Part shown: positions 1-7,182 of the stretch, piece by piece
How the letters are laid out: each line of letters begins with the position of its first letter
Numbering within the stretch: the stretch's first letter is position 1
NCBI GenBank assembly: GCA_964429195.1
Contig: CAYSBC010000021.1
Span: 1-30,620 of the forward strand
Length of the DNA: 30,620 nt
From: JBBAFM01 sp041655415
GTDB lineage: Bacteria; Bacillota; Clostridia; Peptostreptococcales; JAAYPU01
Reading direction: 5' to 3'
Notes under the pieces: generated by a model
What the model saw: the letters and a program-made list of their open reading frames with translations, nothing else
Told to the model about the DNA's origin: nothing
The model's database searches: none
Translations under genes and position numbers: made by a program

Positions 1-231
1 AAGCTGCAATAAATCCACACATAAGTCGAGATTTTGCTCACCAAACTCCGAATTACTTACGCAGTAGAAATCTACAAATCAAAGATTTGTGATTTCCTTG
101 CATCAGTTCACCATCAATTTGCTTCACAAATTGGGGTGGGCTTAGAAATGAAGCGAAGGTAGGACATTTGTCCTACCTTCGCCTCTTCTTATCCTACTGC
201 TTCCCTTTCGTTCATTCTCCAACCCTTGCTT
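1..231. other. Hairpin-rich non-coding segment at left edge
   Basis: No convincing coding frame is visible here. The stretch holds several short inverted repeats in a row: GTAGA/TCTAC near 64-75, ACAAATC/GATTTGT near 74-90, CAATTTG/CAAATTG near 115-133, and a perfect 14-base stem at 153-182. The last could end tepA transcription. The others have no obvious role. Such a cluster may be part of a dispersed palindromic repeat or the structured end of an element lying mostly outside the window. I do not recognise a named family. Confidence 0.5.
153..182 (-). terminator. Long hairpin downstream of tepA, possible terminator
   Basis: GCGAAGGTAGGACA pairs perfectly with its complement across a 2-base centre (14-base arms). 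It lies about 50 bases beyond the tepA stop codon. The minus-strand bases after the stem (TTCATTTCT) are only moderately U-rich, so this is not a textbook intrinsic terminator. It could instead be a repeat element used as a transcript end. Confidence 0.5.
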
Positions 232-1050
232 TTATTGCATATGCTTGAATTGCGCCTGCCCCTGCTCTTGCACTTGCGCTTGCATTTTCCCTTGCCCTTG
301 CATTTCACCCTGTCCTTCCTGCTCCTTGATCATTTCTCGCAATTTTTCCAAGGCCCTGTGGAGACCGCCTACTTCATCGATGAGTCCCAGTTCTACAGCC
401 TCTTTACCTATGAGGATGGTCCCCATGTCGTTGGCCATATCATCGGTTTCATTCATCAGTCCGGTGACGACTTCTTTGCTGGTTTTAGAGGTGCGGACAA
501 TAAAGTCCACAATTCTTTCCTGCATTTTCCTGAAATAATTAAAGGTTTGCTCCGCGCTAATGACCAGTCCATTCATGCGTATAGGGTGCAGTGTCATGGT
601 TGCGGATTCGGCTATAAAGGAATATTTGCTTGCCGTTGCCAGCGGTGCGCCTATGCTGTGGCCACCACCCAGCACAATGGATACTGTAGGCTTTGAAATG
701 GTTGCAATAAGCTCTGCAATAGCAAGACCTGCTTCCACATCGCCTCCTACCGTATTCAGAACGGTTAAGAGCCCTTTAATTTTCGGGTTTTCCTCTACAG
801 CAATGAGCTGAGGAATGATATGTTCATATTTTGTTGTTTTATTTTGGGGCGGTAATGTATTATGTCCTTCTATATGGCCTATGATGCTCATATATTGTAT
901 TTCCGAATTAAAATTAAAAGGTAAATTTGTTATTCCAAAATCATTTATATTTTCCTCAGCCTTATCATTCGGGCAATTTCCACCTTGTTCTTCTTGCTCT
1001 TCTTCCGAATCATTCTTAAACGAATCATTCTTAAATTTATCGTCTTTCAT
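232..1050 (-). CDS. tepA: TepA-type ClpP-like serine protease
   Basis: This is a ClpP-fold protein of the TepA family (B. subtilis TepA acts in spore outgrowth). With the chosen start it has 272 residues. The nucleophile is the Ser of GHSIG (about residue 132) and the His lies in TLHPI (about 155), so the protease looks active. It has no signal peptide. The N-terminal ~45 residues are charged and carry a small tandem repeat (SFKND). The last ~35 residues are rich in Gln and Gly, a low-complexity tail beyond the ClpP fold. The frame opens at 1143, but I prefer ATG at 1050: GGAGGG lies 5 bases upstream, the 1143 start has no Shine-Dalgarno, and a terminator hairpin falls inside the longer version. 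Position beside ymxH matches the Bacillus and Clostridia order. It likely has its own promoter. Confidence 0.88.
   Translation of the reverse strand: MKDDKFKNDSFKNDSEEEQEEQGGNCPNDKAEENINDFGITNLPFNFNSEIQYMSIIGHIEGHNTLPPQNKTTKYEHIIPQLIAVEENPKIKGLLTVLNTVGGDVEAGLAIAELIATISKPTVSIVLGGGHSIGAPLATASKYSFIAESATMTLHPIRMNGLVISAEQTFNYFRKMQERIVDFIVRTSKTSKEVVTGLMNETDDMANDMGTILIGKEAVELGLIDEVGGLHRALEKLREMIKEQEGQGEMQGQGKMQAQVQEQGQAQFKHMQ
1006..1035. repeat. 15-base tandem direct repeat, two copies, inside tepA
   Basis: CGAATCATTCTTAAA occurs twice head to tail. It encodes the repeated peptide FKNDS/FKND in the charged N-terminus of TepA. A degenerate third unit (KFKND) overlaps it on the protein level. It looks like recent slippage in a linker under little constraint. 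Confidence 0.85.
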
Positions 1051-1079
1051 TTTTCCCTCCGCCATTTTATCTTTATTTT

Positions 1080-1108
1080 TATTTTGTCCAAATAAAAAAC
1101 TGGTATAC
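1080..1108 (-). promoter_or_regulatory. Candidate sigma-G-like promoter for tepA
   Basis: On the minus strand GTATA (1108-1104) is followed after 17 bases by CAAAATA (1086-1080). This is close to the sigma-G pattern (-35 GNATA/R, -10 CATNMTA), differing at one -10 base. The predicted start near 1072 would leave a short leader with the GGAGGG site before the ATG at 1050. The region is AT-rich, so a chance match is possible. Forespore expression of tepA in B. subtilis makes it plausible. Confidence 0.4.
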
Positions 1109-1121
1109 CCAGTACACCAGT
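1091..1121 (-). terminator. Intrinsic terminator after ymxH
   Basis: On the minus strand a 9-base-pair stem, ACTGGTGTA with TATACCAGT (one G-U pair) around a CTGGG loop, is followed directly by TTTTTTATTT. This is a good rho-independent terminator for transcripts coming through ymxH. It separates ymxH from tepA and argues against the longest tepA reading frame. Confidence 0.8.
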
Positions 1122-1175
1122 CTGCCTTGTGAAAAAATCTCATTTTTTTACTCTATTAAAGATATTCAAGATTAT

Positions 1176-1436
1176 CTAATAATCCTCCATGTAATCCTCA
1201 TTGGTGCTTTCAAAGATGATGATATCAGCTCCTACCTTTTTAATTGTTTTCCATGGAACTTGAATAACATTTTTCCCTGAAAAAAATCCTTTTCCATAGC
1301 GATGATCAGGTATTAAAATGGCTTTTATTTTTCCAAACTTTTCATCGATTAACAATTCCGCGCTGGATAAAAGCCCTAGCCTGCCTCCATCGCTCAAGTT
1401 GACCATTTCTTTCTCGCCTAAAGTGCTTAATCGCAT
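1176..1436 (-). CDS. ymxH: YlmC/YmxH family PRC-barrel sporulation protein
   Basis: An 86-residue single-domain protein of the YlmC/YmxH family, a PRC-barrel group widespread in endospore formers. The N-terminal MRLSTLGEKEMVNLSDGGRLG and a central DxxxGKI stretch fit the family. There is no signal peptide or membrane segment, so it is probably cytoplasmic, and its exact role is unknown. Length is normal for the family. The ATG at 1436 is preceded by a GGGGGGA ribosome site. The place next to the M16 peptidase gene and tepA matches B. subtilis, where ymxH follows mlpA, although here dut lies between. A sigma-G-like promoter candidate precedes it and a terminator follows. Confidence 0.88.
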   Translation of the reverse strand: MRLSTLGEKEMVNLSDGGRLGLLSSAELLIDEKFGKIKAILIPDHRYGKGFFSGKNVIQVPWKTIKKVGADIIIFESTNEDYMEDY

Positions 1437-1505
1437 AAAAATCCCCCCACATTTTCCTTTGACTCCTCTGCTGAGCTGACTCGTCTTACTAGCCTTTATT
1501 ATTAC

Positions 1506-1535
1506 TAGTATATTTGAAATTGCGGGAGGATATAC
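1506..1535 (-). promoter_or_regulatory. Candidate sigma-G-like promoter for ymxH
   Basis: In the 141-base gap between dut and ymxH, the minus strand has GTATA (1535-1531), an 18-base spacer and TATACTA (1512-1506). The -10 matches the sigma-G pattern CATNMTA except for the first base. Predicted start is near 1499, about 60 bases before the ATG. It is a pattern match only, but it precedes a sporulation-family gene. I saw no better housekeeping promoter in the gap. Confidence 0.38.
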
Positions 1536-1577
1536 CTCAAAAATACATAATGAGAACTCTTGTTGCCAAGCTATCTT

Positions 1578-2012
1578 TTATTTTATGCCGGTGCTACCAA
1601 AACCACCGCGTTTTTCATTGCCTAAATCCTTTACTTCCTCAAACTCCAGTTCTGGCTGATGCTTCATGATGCGAAACTGACATATACGATCGTTGACCTG
1701 GATTTCTGTATCGCGCATGGCTAAGGCCGGAAACATCCAAACGTCTTCATTGGAGCAATAGGACTCATCGATGATACCCATATGGTTTGTCTGGATAATC
1801 CCAAAGTTTTTATAGGTACTGCTCCTTGGAACAATATGTGCTTCATAGCCTTTGGGAAGCTTTAGGGCTATGCCAAGAGAAATGAGCTTAAACTCACCTT
1901 TTTTTAACACAACATGCTCGGCCGATCTTAGATCAATCCAATCGCTTTTGCCATCAATATATCTTAATTTTTCGATTTCATTGCTCATATACTTTATCTT
2001 AATTTTCTCCAT
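1578..2012 (-). CDS. dut: dUTP diphosphatase (dUTPase)
   Basis: Hydrolyses dUTP to dUMP and pyrophosphate, keeping uracil out of DNA and feeding dTMP synthesis. The five trimeric-dUTPase motifs can be read in order: DWIDLRSAE (I), PRSS (II), GIIDESYCSNEDVW (III, with the bulky insertion of the phage/clostridial-type dUTPases instead of the usual YRG), NDRICQF (IV) and RGGFGSTG (V). The frame can open at 2030, but ATG at 2012 has AAAGGA about 9 bases upstream while the earlier ATG has none; this gives 144 residues. It lies 60 bases after the M16 peptidase gene and probably shares its transcript. Confidence 0.92.
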   Translation of the reverse strand: MEKIKIKYMSNEIEKLRYIDGKSDWIDLRSAEHVVLKKGEFKLISLGIALKLPKGYEAHIVPRSSTYKNFGIIQTNHMGIIDESYCSNEDVWMFPALAMRDTEIQVNDRICQFRIMKHQPELEFEEVKDLGNEKRGGFGSTGIK

Positions 2013-2072
2013 CCGGCTGTTTCCTTTCATGCCATGTTGACAATATGAACTATGGCTCTTCTCCCATGCATC

Positions 2073-3317
2073 TTAAATGATTTGACTTAAGTCCACCTCA
2101 TTCTTACCTACGACAGCTACAGAGTATTGGTCAATATCCGTCATGCTCTTCATTATTTTATTCATGTCCTCCATGGAGACTTTATTTATTTTTTCTATCA
2201 TTTCATCAGGGGTATATATTTTTCCAAGCAAGAGCTGTGACTTTCCTATAGAAGCCATCCGCCCGCTTACACTGTCAAGATTCAAAATATAGTTGCCCTT
2301 GAGTTGTTCCTTGGCGGTATTCAGCTCTTCGATTGTAATACCGTCTTTTCCCAATAATTCCAGTTCCTCAACCATAAGCCTTGCGGTTTCCATGAGCTGG
2401 TTAGGATTAACACCTGCATAGACTCCAAATAGGCCATCCTGGACATAAGAGGTGGTAAAGGTGTAGACCGAATAAGCCAGTCCCTTTTCCTCTCTGATCT
2501 TTTGAAACATCCTAGAGCTCATGCTTCCTCCCATGATATTGCTGAGAATAGCCCTTGGGTAATATTCATCATGATCGAGGCGAACACCCTTGGTACCTAT
2601 GCACAAATGGGCTTGCTCAATGTCTTTTTTCTTCATCTTTCTATCTGCTTTGTACTCCGGTATTTCCTGATAAGTCTCTGCAAATTGACTTGCCTTATCG
2701 ACGATGCCCTTCTGAAACAAATCAATAATTTCCCCTTCATCAATGTTGCCGGCGACAGATATCACCATGTTGTTGGTGATATAATGTTTCTTGAAATAAT
2801 CCATAACAGATTGTCTTGTAAAGTTCGATATGGTGTCATGGGTGCCTATGATGCCTTGCCCCAAAGGATGACCGTCTAAGATAATTTGGGAAAGCAAATC
2901 ATGGACTGTATCCTGGGGTGAATCTTCATACATATTGATTTCTTCGTAGATGACCGTCTTTTCCTTTTCCATTTCCTCATCATCAAATATGGAATTAAAG
3001 ACAATGTCCAATAACACGTCGGCACCTTCCTTGACGTGAGAATCCAGTACCTTAACGTAATAACATGTGGTTTCCTTCCCTGTGAAGGCATTAATCTGCC
3101 CTCCAATTTTGTCAATTTCATAGGCGATATCTTTTGCACTTCTTTTTTCTGTTCCTTTAAACAACATATGTTCAATATAATGGGATATCCCATTATTTTT
3201 TTCATCTTCATCGATAGAGCCTGTTTTAACCCAAATCCCAATCGCTACTGCGCGAGCAAAGGGTATTTTCTCCATGATCAATTCGGCGCCATTATTAAGT
3301 CTTTTATTGATAATCAT
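2073..3317 (-). CDS. mlpA: M16 family zinc peptidase (MlpA/YmxG type)
   Basis: A 414-residue processing-peptidase-like M16B protein. The inverted zinc motif H-Y-I-E-H lies at residues 46-50, and the third ligand is Glu126, 76 residues later, as expected, within VIYEEINMYE. The N-terminal half is the catalytic M16 domain and the C-terminal half the inactive M16C domain; this single-ring length is normal for bacterial members, which act as dimers. No signal peptide, so cytoplasmic. AAAGGAG precedes the ATG. It has its own strong promoter just upstream and is followed by dut. The neighbourhood (pnp, polysaccharide deacetylase, this gene, ymxH) is that of B. subtilis mlpA. The natural substrate is not known from the sequence. 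Confidence 0.92.
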   Translation of the reverse strand: MIINKRLNNGAELIMEKIPFARAVAIGIWVKTGSIDEDEKNNGISHYIEHMLFKGTEKRSAKDIAYEIDKIGGQINAFTGKETTCYYVKVLDSHVKEGADVLLDIVFNSIFDDEEMEKEKTVIYEEINMYEDSPQDTVHDLLSQIILDGHPLGQGIIGTHDTISNFTRQSVMDYFKKHYITNNMVISVAGNIDEGEIIDLFQKGIVDKASQFAETYQEIPEYKADRKMKKKDIEQAHLCIGTKGVRLDHDEYYPRAILSNIMGGSMSSRMFQKIREEKGLAYSVYTFTTSYVQDGLFGVYAGVNPNQLMETARLMVEELELLGKDGITIEELNTAKEQLKGNYILNLDSVSGRMASIGKSQLLLGKIYTPDEMIEKINKVSMEDMNKIMKSMTDIDQYSVAVVGKNEVDLSQII

Positions 3318-3380
3318 TCAATTACTCCTTTATTTATTCTTTTGTATATATCACAGATTCATTTTTTCATCATATTGGAC

Positions 3381-3408
3381 ATTATAGCATAGTTCATTAG
3401 GAAATCAA
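3381..3408 (-). promoter_or_regulatory. Sigma-A promoter for mlpA-dut
   Basis: Minus strand: TTGATT (3408-3403), 16-base spacer, TATAAT (3386-3381), with an extended -10 (TGC directly before TATAAT). The -35 lies inside the last codons of the deacetylase gene. The predicted start is about 55 bases upstream of the mlpA ATG. Confidence 0.75.
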
Positions 3409-4089
3409 TTCCCCTATGGACACTATTTTAATATCCTTCTCTTTGATTTCTTGAATGATGCCGGGCAAGGCCTTCACTGTTTCCTCTTTGGGATGCATTA
3501 AAACGATGCTCCCTTCAAGGGGTTTATCCAAAACTCTTTGGGTTATAATATCTGCTGTTGAGCCTTCTTTCCAATCAATGGTGTCAATGGACCATAGGAT
3601 AAGATCGTAATTCAATTCCTTGCATAGGCTCAAGGTATCCTCATCATATTCCCCTGAAGGAGGTCCGTATAGACTGGTTTTGATATTTACCAGGTCCAAG
3701 ATCACCTTTTCTGTGTCCAGTATTTCCTTTCTTTCGGCTTCTTTACTGAGCTGTTTTGCCAATTTATGCGAATAACCATGGTTTCCTATTTCATGGTTAT
3801 AGATATATATTTGCCTTAACAGCTTGGGATTTTTCTTGGCCCAATTTCCTGTAGGAAAAAAAGTGATGCGTATATCTTCCTCTTCAAAAATTCGAATCAT
3901 TTCAGGGATCCATTCACTTCCCCAATCCACATTGCATGCAAAAGCCATTGCATCGGGTTTTTCTTCAACTCTGCGTATAATAACATTATGGGCAAGAATA
4001 TTGGAGCTTTCATAATTCGCTTCAGGCAAAAAAAAGGCTGCCGAGAGTATGATACATATAAAAAAAAGCAGTATAAATGTTTTATTCAT
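3397..4089 (-). CDS. YlxY/PdaD-type polysaccharide deacetylase family protein
   Basis: A 230-residue NodB-domain protein with an N-terminal hydrophobic segment (residues 3-21) acting as signal anchor or signal peptide, so the domain faces outside. Motifs: NVDWG (53-57) in place of the usual TFDDG, HGYSH (104-108) with both metal histidines, YGPPSG (141-146) where the usual Arg of RPPxG is Gly, DTIDW (169-173) and LMHP (197-200). Only one Asp remains in motif 1, so metal binding may hold while classical catalysis is doubtful. This is the position of ylxY in B. subtilis, between pnp and mlpA. GAGGTGAAG precedes the ATG. Peptidoglycan is the natural guess for substrate; it cannot be read from the sequence. 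Confidence 0.85.
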   Translation of the reverse strand: MNKTFILLFFICIILSAAFFLPEANYESSNILAHNVIIRRVEEKPDAMAFACNVDWGSEWIPEMIRIFEEEDIRITFFPTGNWAKKNPKLLRQIYIYNHEIGNHGYSHKLAKQLSKEAERKEILDTEKVILDLVNIKTSLYGPPSGEYDEDTLSLCKELNYDLILWSIDTIDWKEGSTADIITQRVLDKPLEGSIVLMHPKEETVKALPGIIQEIKEKDIKIVSIGELIS

Positions 4090-4152
4090 CTACTTCACCT
4101 CTTTATATCTTATTAAAAACTCCCTAGGCTTATACCAAGTTTTTGCCCACTT

Positions 4153-4184
4153 AAAAGGCAGACCAAATTTTTTGGGTCTGCCTT
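4153..4184 (-). terminator. Terminator after pnp
   Basis: AAGGCAGACC and GGTCTGCCTT form a 10-base-pair stem around a loop of 10 bases (the arms are 4155-4164 and 4175-4184). On the minus strand it is followed by TTTT then AAGTGG, a short U-tract. It lies 19 bases beyond the pnp stop and before the deacetylase gene. Confidence 0.72.
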
Positions 4185-4202
4185 GAAATTCTGTGGAAAA
4201 GA

Positions 4203-6593
4203 CTACTTAAAAAAGGATAAGAGGTTTCTTTTCTTAGGTGCTTCTTGAGCTACTTCTTGTTTAACCTCTTGAATGGGCTCCTGTTTCATTTCCATCTTTA
4301 CTTCTTGCCCTGCTTCTTTTTTTATCTCTTGTTTTACTTCTTGTGCTTCAACCTTTTCTTCAGGTTTTCTATCGCGATTTACCGACTGTTTAAAGTCTTT
4401 ATGGTCTCTTTTTCCGCCTCTACCTTGGTTATCTCTTCTTTGTCGGTTGTCTCTATTGCTGCTGTTTTTATGATTTTTTTTTACATCTTCTTTAGGAGCA
4501 GGCGCATTGGGATCTCTTTCGATTAAATCCTTTCGAGATAGGTTGATTCGACCTTGACTATCTATTTCGATGACCTTAACCATCAGCTCATCGCCAACAT
4601 CCAATACGTCCTCGACTTTGTCCGTTTTTTCATGGGCTATCTTGGAGATGTGAAGCAAACCTTCCTTGCCAGGAAGTATTTGCATAAAGGCCCCGAATGT
4701 CATGATTTTGGTAACCTTACCTAAATAGTTTTCGCCGACCACAACATCCTTTGTTAAGTCTTCTATGGCCTTAATACCTGCATTGGCAGACTCCATATCC
4801 TTAGCAGTGATAAATACGGTACCATCGTCCTCGATGTCAATCTTAACGCCTGTTTCGTCAATAATCTTATTGATCATCTTTCCGCCCGGTCCTATGACAT
4901 CTCTAATTTGATCCGGTTTAATAGTCATCTTTAAGATGCGAGGAGCATAAGGGGATAATTCAGCCCTAGGCTTATCGATAACCTCCAGCATTTTTCCTAA
5001 AATGTGAAGTCTTCCTACTCTGGCTTGTTCCAATGCTTCCTTTAGGATTTCTCTGTTTATTCCGGCGATTTTTATATCCATCTGAATAGCCGTGATACCT
5101 TTAGCTGTACCGGCTACCTTAAAGTCCATATCTCCTAAGAAGTCTTCCATACCTTGAATATCGCTTAAGACAGTAATCTTGTCCTCTTCTTTTATCAATC
5201 CCATAGCAATACCGGCTACAAGGTCCTTGATAGGCACACCTGCATCGAGAAGGGCTAATGTACTGCCGCAAACAGATGCCTGTGATGTACTTCCGTTAGA
5301 AGCCAGCACCTCGGATACTAAACGAATAGCATAAGGGAATTCTAATTCATCGGGAAGTACCGGTACTAAAGCTCTCTCAGCCAAGGCACCATGTCCTATT
5401 TCTCTTCGTCCCGGGCCTCTTAAAAATCTTGCTTCGCCTACACTGTAAGGTGGAAAGTTGTAATGGTGCATGTAACGTTTCCCAACCTCTTCACTTAATC
5501 CGTCTATTCTTTGCGCATCCCCTATAGCTCCGAGAGTTGCTACTGTCAACACCTGGGTTTGACCACGGGTAAATAATCCGCTGCCATGGGTTCTTGGCAA
5601 TACAGAAGTTTCACACCAAATAGGCCTTATCTCATCCGGTCTTCTGTTATCAGGTCTTATTTTTTCATAGGTGATCATTTCCCTGACCTGTTGTTTTTTT
5701 ATGTCATAAAGCACAGCATCAATATCCTTCATGTTATCCGGAAACATTTCTGCAAAATGCTCAAATGTTTCTTTGTTCACATTGTCCATATTCTCAAGTC
5801 TGGCTTGTTTTTCATAAGTCTTTATAGCTTCTTTCATTTTATCTGTGGCAAATTCTTTAACTTGTTTTGCTATTTCTTCTTCCACTTGATAAACTTTGTA
5901 TTCTATCTTTTCTTTTCCGGCTTCAGCAACAATACCTTCGATAAAGGTGACTATCCTTTTAATCTCTTCATGAGCGAACATGATAGCTTCAAGCATGACT
6001 TCCTCGGTAACTTCTTCCGAGCCTGCCTCTACCATCATGATGGCATCCTTTGTACCTGCTACAACCAAATGCATTTTGCTTTGTTCTCTTTGTTCTAAGG
6101 TTGGATTGATAATATATTGATCATCAATTAATCCCACTAAAACAGATCCTGTAGGTCCTTGAAAAGGTATTCCCGATAAGGACAAAGCTATAGAAGCCCC
6201 AATCATAGCAACGATTTCGGATGCACAATCCAGGTCAATGGACATAGCCGTAACAACTACCTGCACATCATTATAGTAACCATCGGGAAATAAGGGTCTT
6301 ATGGGTCTATCCATCAGCCTGGCTGTAAGTATAGCTTTTTCACTGGGTCTTCCCTCTCTTTTAATAAAACCACCCGGTATCTTGCCTACTGCATACATTC
6401 TTTCCTCATAATCACAGCTTAATGGGAAAAAATCCAAGCCTTCTTTTGGCTCCGGTGAAGCTACTGCTGTTGCCAACATCACTGTATCACCATAGCTAAT
6501 CATTGCAGAACCTGTTGCCAATTGAGCAACCTTACCTGTTTCAACCTTAAGCGTTCTGCCGCCTAGGTCCATTTCAAATACTTTCGCTTCCAT
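4203..6593 (-). CDS. pnp: Polynucleotide phosphorylase, with extended C-terminal tail
   Basis: Degrades RNA 3' to 5' with phosphate, as a trimer. At 796 residues it is longer than the usual ~700. Order: first RNase PH-like domain (~10-145), all-helical linker (~240-320), catalytic RNase PH-like domain (~325-540, with GDMDFK at 487-492), KH domain with IGPGGK at 567-572, S1 domain (~620-690). After this comes a tail of about 105 residues: first rich in Asn, Arg, Asp and Gly, then Glu/Lys/Gln/Val with repeated QEVKxE units, ending in KKRNLLSFFK. The tail is in frame and is not a frameshift product. GGAGG lies 5 bases before the ATG. The leader has a large inverted repeat that could mediate autocontrol. 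rpsO is the upstream neighbour, as in most bacteria. Confidence 0.97.
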   Translation of the reverse strand: MEAKVFEMDLGGRTLKVETGKVAQLATGSAMISYGDTVMLATAVASPEPKEGLDFFPLSCDYEERMYAVGKIPGGFIKREGRPSEKAILTARLMDRPIRPLFPDGYYNDVQVVVTAMSIDLDCASEIVAMIGASIALSLSGIPFQGPTGSVLVGLIDDQYIINPTLEQREQSKMHLVVAGTKDAIMMVEAGSEEVTEEVMLEAIMFAHEEIKRIVTFIEGIVAEAGKEKIEYKVYQVEEEIAKQVKEFATDKMKEAIKTYEKQARLENMDNVNKETFEHFAEMFPDNMKDIDAVLYDIKKQQVREMITYEKIRPDNRRPDEIRPIWCETSVLPRTHGSGLFTRGQTQVLTVATLGAIGDAQRIDGLSEEVGKRYMHHYNFPPYSVGEARFLRGPGRREIGHGALAERALVPVLPDELEFPYAIRLVSEVLASNGSTSQASVCGSTLALLDAGVPIKDLVAGIAMGLIKEEDKITVLSDIQGMEDFLGDMDFKVAGTAKGITAIQMDIKIAGINREILKEALEQARVGRLHILGKMLEVIDKPRAELSPYAPRILKMTIKPDQIRDVIGPGGKMINKIIDETGVKIDIEDDGTVFITAKDMESANAGIKAIEDLTKDVVVGENYLGKVTKIMTFGAFMQILPGKEGLLHISKIAHEKTDKVEDVLDVGDELMVKVIEIDSQGRINLSRKDLIERDPNAPAPKEDVKKNHKNSSNRDNRQRRDNQGRGGKRDHKDFKQSVNRDRKPEEKVEAQEVKQEIKKEAGQEVKMEMKQEPIQEVKQEVAQEAPKKRNLLSFFK

Positions 6594-6617
6594 TCATACC
6601 TCCATTGCAGTTCATTA

Positions 6618-6684
6618 GGTCGGACTTGACAATTTAACCCACTCTTAATTACTAGCAGAATAAGCTAAATTTTCAAGTCAGACC
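6618..6684 (-). promoter_or_regulatory. Long imperfect stem-loop in the pnp leader
   Basis: Two 19-base arms (6618-6636 and 6666-6684) are complementary at 17 of 19 positions, with a 29-base loop. An alternative outer pairing is possible between ATTAGGT (about 6614-6620) and ACCTAAT (about 6689-6695). It sits just upstream of the pnp ribosome site. A long duplex leader upstream of pnp is the RNase III cleavage site in E. coli PNPase autoregulation; an analogous role here is inference. It is not followed by a U-tract, so it is not a terminator. Confidence 0.7.
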
Positions 6685-6781
6685 CCAAACCTAATTTACT
6701 TTTTCAGCCCTCAGGCTTTGTACTATTATCATGATAACCTATTATTTTAAATTCTATACGTGCAGTAGAAACAAGAACTAT

Positions 6782-6809
6782 AAAAAGGAGGATACTATTC
6801 CTCCTTTTT
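6782..6809 (-). terminator. Terminator after rpsO (bidirectional form)
   Basis: AAAAAGGAGGA and TCCTCCTTTTT form an 11-base-pair stem with a 6-base loop, starting 5 bases after the rpsO stop. It has a U-run on either strand. It would end the rpsO transcript and means pnp needs its own start in 6690-6780 or read-through. I found no strong sigma-A promoter in that stretch; a perfect 12-base palindrome TTATCATGATAA lies at 6726-6737. Confidence 0.85.
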
Positions 6810-6814
6810 TTGAA

Positions 6815-7078
6815 CTATTTTCTTAAACCTAGTCGTTCAACGATGCTTCTGTATCTGTTGATATCTTTTTTAGTGATATAATTCAAAAGATTTCTTCTTT
6901 GACCAACCATTTTCAATAGTCCTCTTCGAGAATGGTGATCCTTCTTATGAACCTTTAAATGCTCGTTTAATTCGTTGATTCTGTACGTAAGCAATGCAAT
7001 TTGTACCTCAGGAGAACCTGTATCTCCTTCTTTAGTTTTAAATTCTTCGATAATCTTTAATTTTTGATCCTTTGTCAT
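6815..7078 (-). CDS. rpsO: 30S ribosomal protein S15
   Basis: The 87-residue S15 binds 16S rRNA at the central-domain three-way junction and helps form bridges to the 50S subunit. The sequence is typical from MTKDQK to the C-terminal ERLGLRK, with the conserved GDTGSPEVQIALLT and HKKDHHSRRGLL segments. The reading frame stays open upstream to 7201, but the start is ATG at 7078: it follows GAGGAGG by 6 bases, gives the family length, and the longer version would read through the promoter and leader. Its own promoter lies at 7183-7211 and a terminator follows at once. Confidence 0.97.
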   Translation of the reverse strand: MTKDQKLKIIEEFKTKEGDTGSPEVQIALLTYRINELNEHLKVHKKDHHSRRGLLKMVGQRRNLLNYITKKDINRYRSIVERLGLRK

Positions 7079-7182
7079 TTTTTCCTCCTCAATTTTTTTA
7101 TCCTTAAGCCAAGTGCCACGGCGGAGATTCGTAAGACATAGCATAAGGTAAGATATGATACTATCTATGAATATCACACTCC
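7079..7182 (-). promoter_or_regulatory. rpsO leader, possible S15 autoregulatory RNA
   Basis: From the predicted start (~7176) to the ATG there is a leader of about 98 bases with short pairings: AGATA with TATCT around GTATCA, CATAG with CTATG flanking it, and GCC with GGC near 7108-7124. S15 leaders in many bacteria fold into structures that mimic the 16S site and repress translation. I cannot assign this one to a known class by eye. Confidence 0.35.

Noticed and set aside
226..1132. Several plus-strand open frames opposite tepA
   Set aside because: They are antisense to a clear ClpP-like gene, have no ribosome sites, and show low-complexity Leu/Cys/Ser-rich translations from the Gln-rich tail.
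1051..1143. Longer tepA start at 1143
   Set aside because: No ribosome site, and a U-rich terminator falls inside the added codons; ATG at 1050 has GGAGGG at good spacing.
2876..3241. Second minus-strand frame inside mlpA
   Set aside because: Out-of-frame shadow of the M16 peptidase gene with no family likeness.
5586..6098. 170-codon plus-strand frame inside pnp
   Set aside because: Antisense to well-conserved PNPase; translation is Phe/His-rich, typical of the complement of a Lys/Glu-rich gene.
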